Positions 4,968 through 5,226 of a stretch of 5,226 nt of DNA are shown one piece after another (the first letter of the stretch is position 1; each line of letters begins with the position of its first letter). The notes under the pieces were generated by a model, which worked only from the letters and a program-made list of their open reading frames with translations, was not told the origin of the DNA and ran no database searches. The DNA lies in contig DAHVFL010000348.1 of assembly GCA_027316975.1 (NCBI GenBank), forward strand, positions 1-5,226. Direction: 5' to 3'. Position numbers and translations under genes: made by a program. Source of the DNA: Chloroflexota bacterium (GTDB taxonomy: Bacteria > Chloroflexota > Ktedonobacteria > Ktedonobacterales > Ktedonobacteraceae).

Positions 4968-5226
4968 TCACGCGGAGATGAGCAGGATGGCGCCCAGGGC
5001 GAGGGCGATGCCGGTGGCCTGGATGCGCGATACTCGTTCGCGCAGGATGATGGCGGCCAGCAGGACGGTGACGGCGGGGTAGAGGGAAGAGAGGATGGAG
5101 GCGACATCCAGGCGACCGGCGTGCGCAGCGAGGATGAAGAAGACGTTGCCCGCGACATCCAGTGACCCGGCGAGTAGTATAAGGGGGAACACGGACTTTT
5201 TGGGCAGCATTTGCTCGCCCCTGATG
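4968..5226 (-). CDS. EamA-family (drug/metabolite transporter) protein, C-terminal part
   Basis: The frame is open to the window edge, so only about 85 C-terminal residues are seen; the Met at 5208-5210 is internal. Three hydrophobic segments are visible: VFPLILLAGSLDVAGNVFF, VASILSSLYPAVTVLLAAII and GIALALGAILLIS, separated by the basic loop RERVSRIQ. The SSLYP-VTVLLA...ER..R.Q..GIALAL order is the hallmark of the second EamA repeat in ten-helix inner-membrane exporters. The substrate cannot be predicted. The region is clearly richer in GC than its neighbours (42 of 60 bases at 4981-5040, against 19 of 60 at 3661-3720), suggesting that it belongs to the resident chromosome while the genes before it are accessory. 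Confidence 0.88.
   Translation of the reverse strand, partial: IRGEQMLPKKSVFPLILLAGSLDVAGNVFFILAAHAGRLDVASILSSLYPAVTVLLAAIILRERVSRIQATGIALALGAILLISA

Noticed and set aside
4818..5165. Plus-strand frame of 115 codons
   Set aside because: Its second half is the antisense of the transporter gene and reads as a Gly/Asp/Glu-rich repeat. The first 50 codons look more protein-like but have no recognisable domain or ribosome site.
1..5226. CRISPR array, tRNA, insertion sequence ends
   Set aside because: No regularly spaced repeats, cloverleaf-like segments or paired terminal repeats were seen on reading both strands.

Overview
The window looks like the tail of a type III CRISPR effector operon followed by small accessory genes and the edge of a chromosomal transporter gene. 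The organism cannot be named from sequence alone. It is bacterial, with clear Shine-Dalgarno sites and sigma-70-like promoters. The mix of type III-D-like cas genes, a DUF4258/YgiT-type pair and TPR-like remnants would fit Chloroflexota such as Ktedonobacterales, or another large-genome environmental lineage; this is a guess.

Positions 1-3175 (+ strand) are a compact cas operon. It opens with the 3' end of a gene that may be a Csx19-like subunit. Next, 4 nt later, is a complete RAMP (Cas7-like) protein with IPGSSLKG, Cys-rich and glycine-loop motifs, resembling the TIGR03986 family. After a further 24 nt come two CARF-type genes of the NE0113 (Cas_NE0113) kind, which would sense or degrade cyclic oligoadenylate made by the Cas10 of the complex. 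The first carries a CARF domain plus a long C-terminal part with an RNxxxH (HEPN-like) motif. The second is a CARF-like domain alone.

The main surprise is the junction of the two CARF genes. The second has no ATG, GTG or TTG start that would include its first CARF strand. Its reading frame instead continues from the first gene after a -1 shift at T TTT TTC, a classic slippery heptamer lying 3 nt before the first gene's stop codon. Either a 560-residue tandem-CARF protein is made by programmed frameshifting or slippage, or a T has been lost and the gene is broken or misassembled.

Positions 3165-3617 (- strand) hold a small XRE/HTH_26-type regulator and, in the same frame just past its stop, a TPR-like coding remnant that overlaps the end of the CARF gene tail to tail. 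A divergent promoter region with a TATGGATA/TATCCATA inverted repeat (about 3640-3740) separates the regulator from an unrecognised ~97-residue + strand gene.

Positions 4160-4710 (- strand) are a toxin-antitoxin-like pair: a DUF4258 protein followed, through an ATGA overlap, by a YgiT-type zinc-finger protein. Positions 4968-5226 (- strand) are the C-terminal part of a GC-rich EamA-type transporter that runs out of the window. No CRISPR array, RNA gene, insertion sequence or cas1/cas2 was seen.
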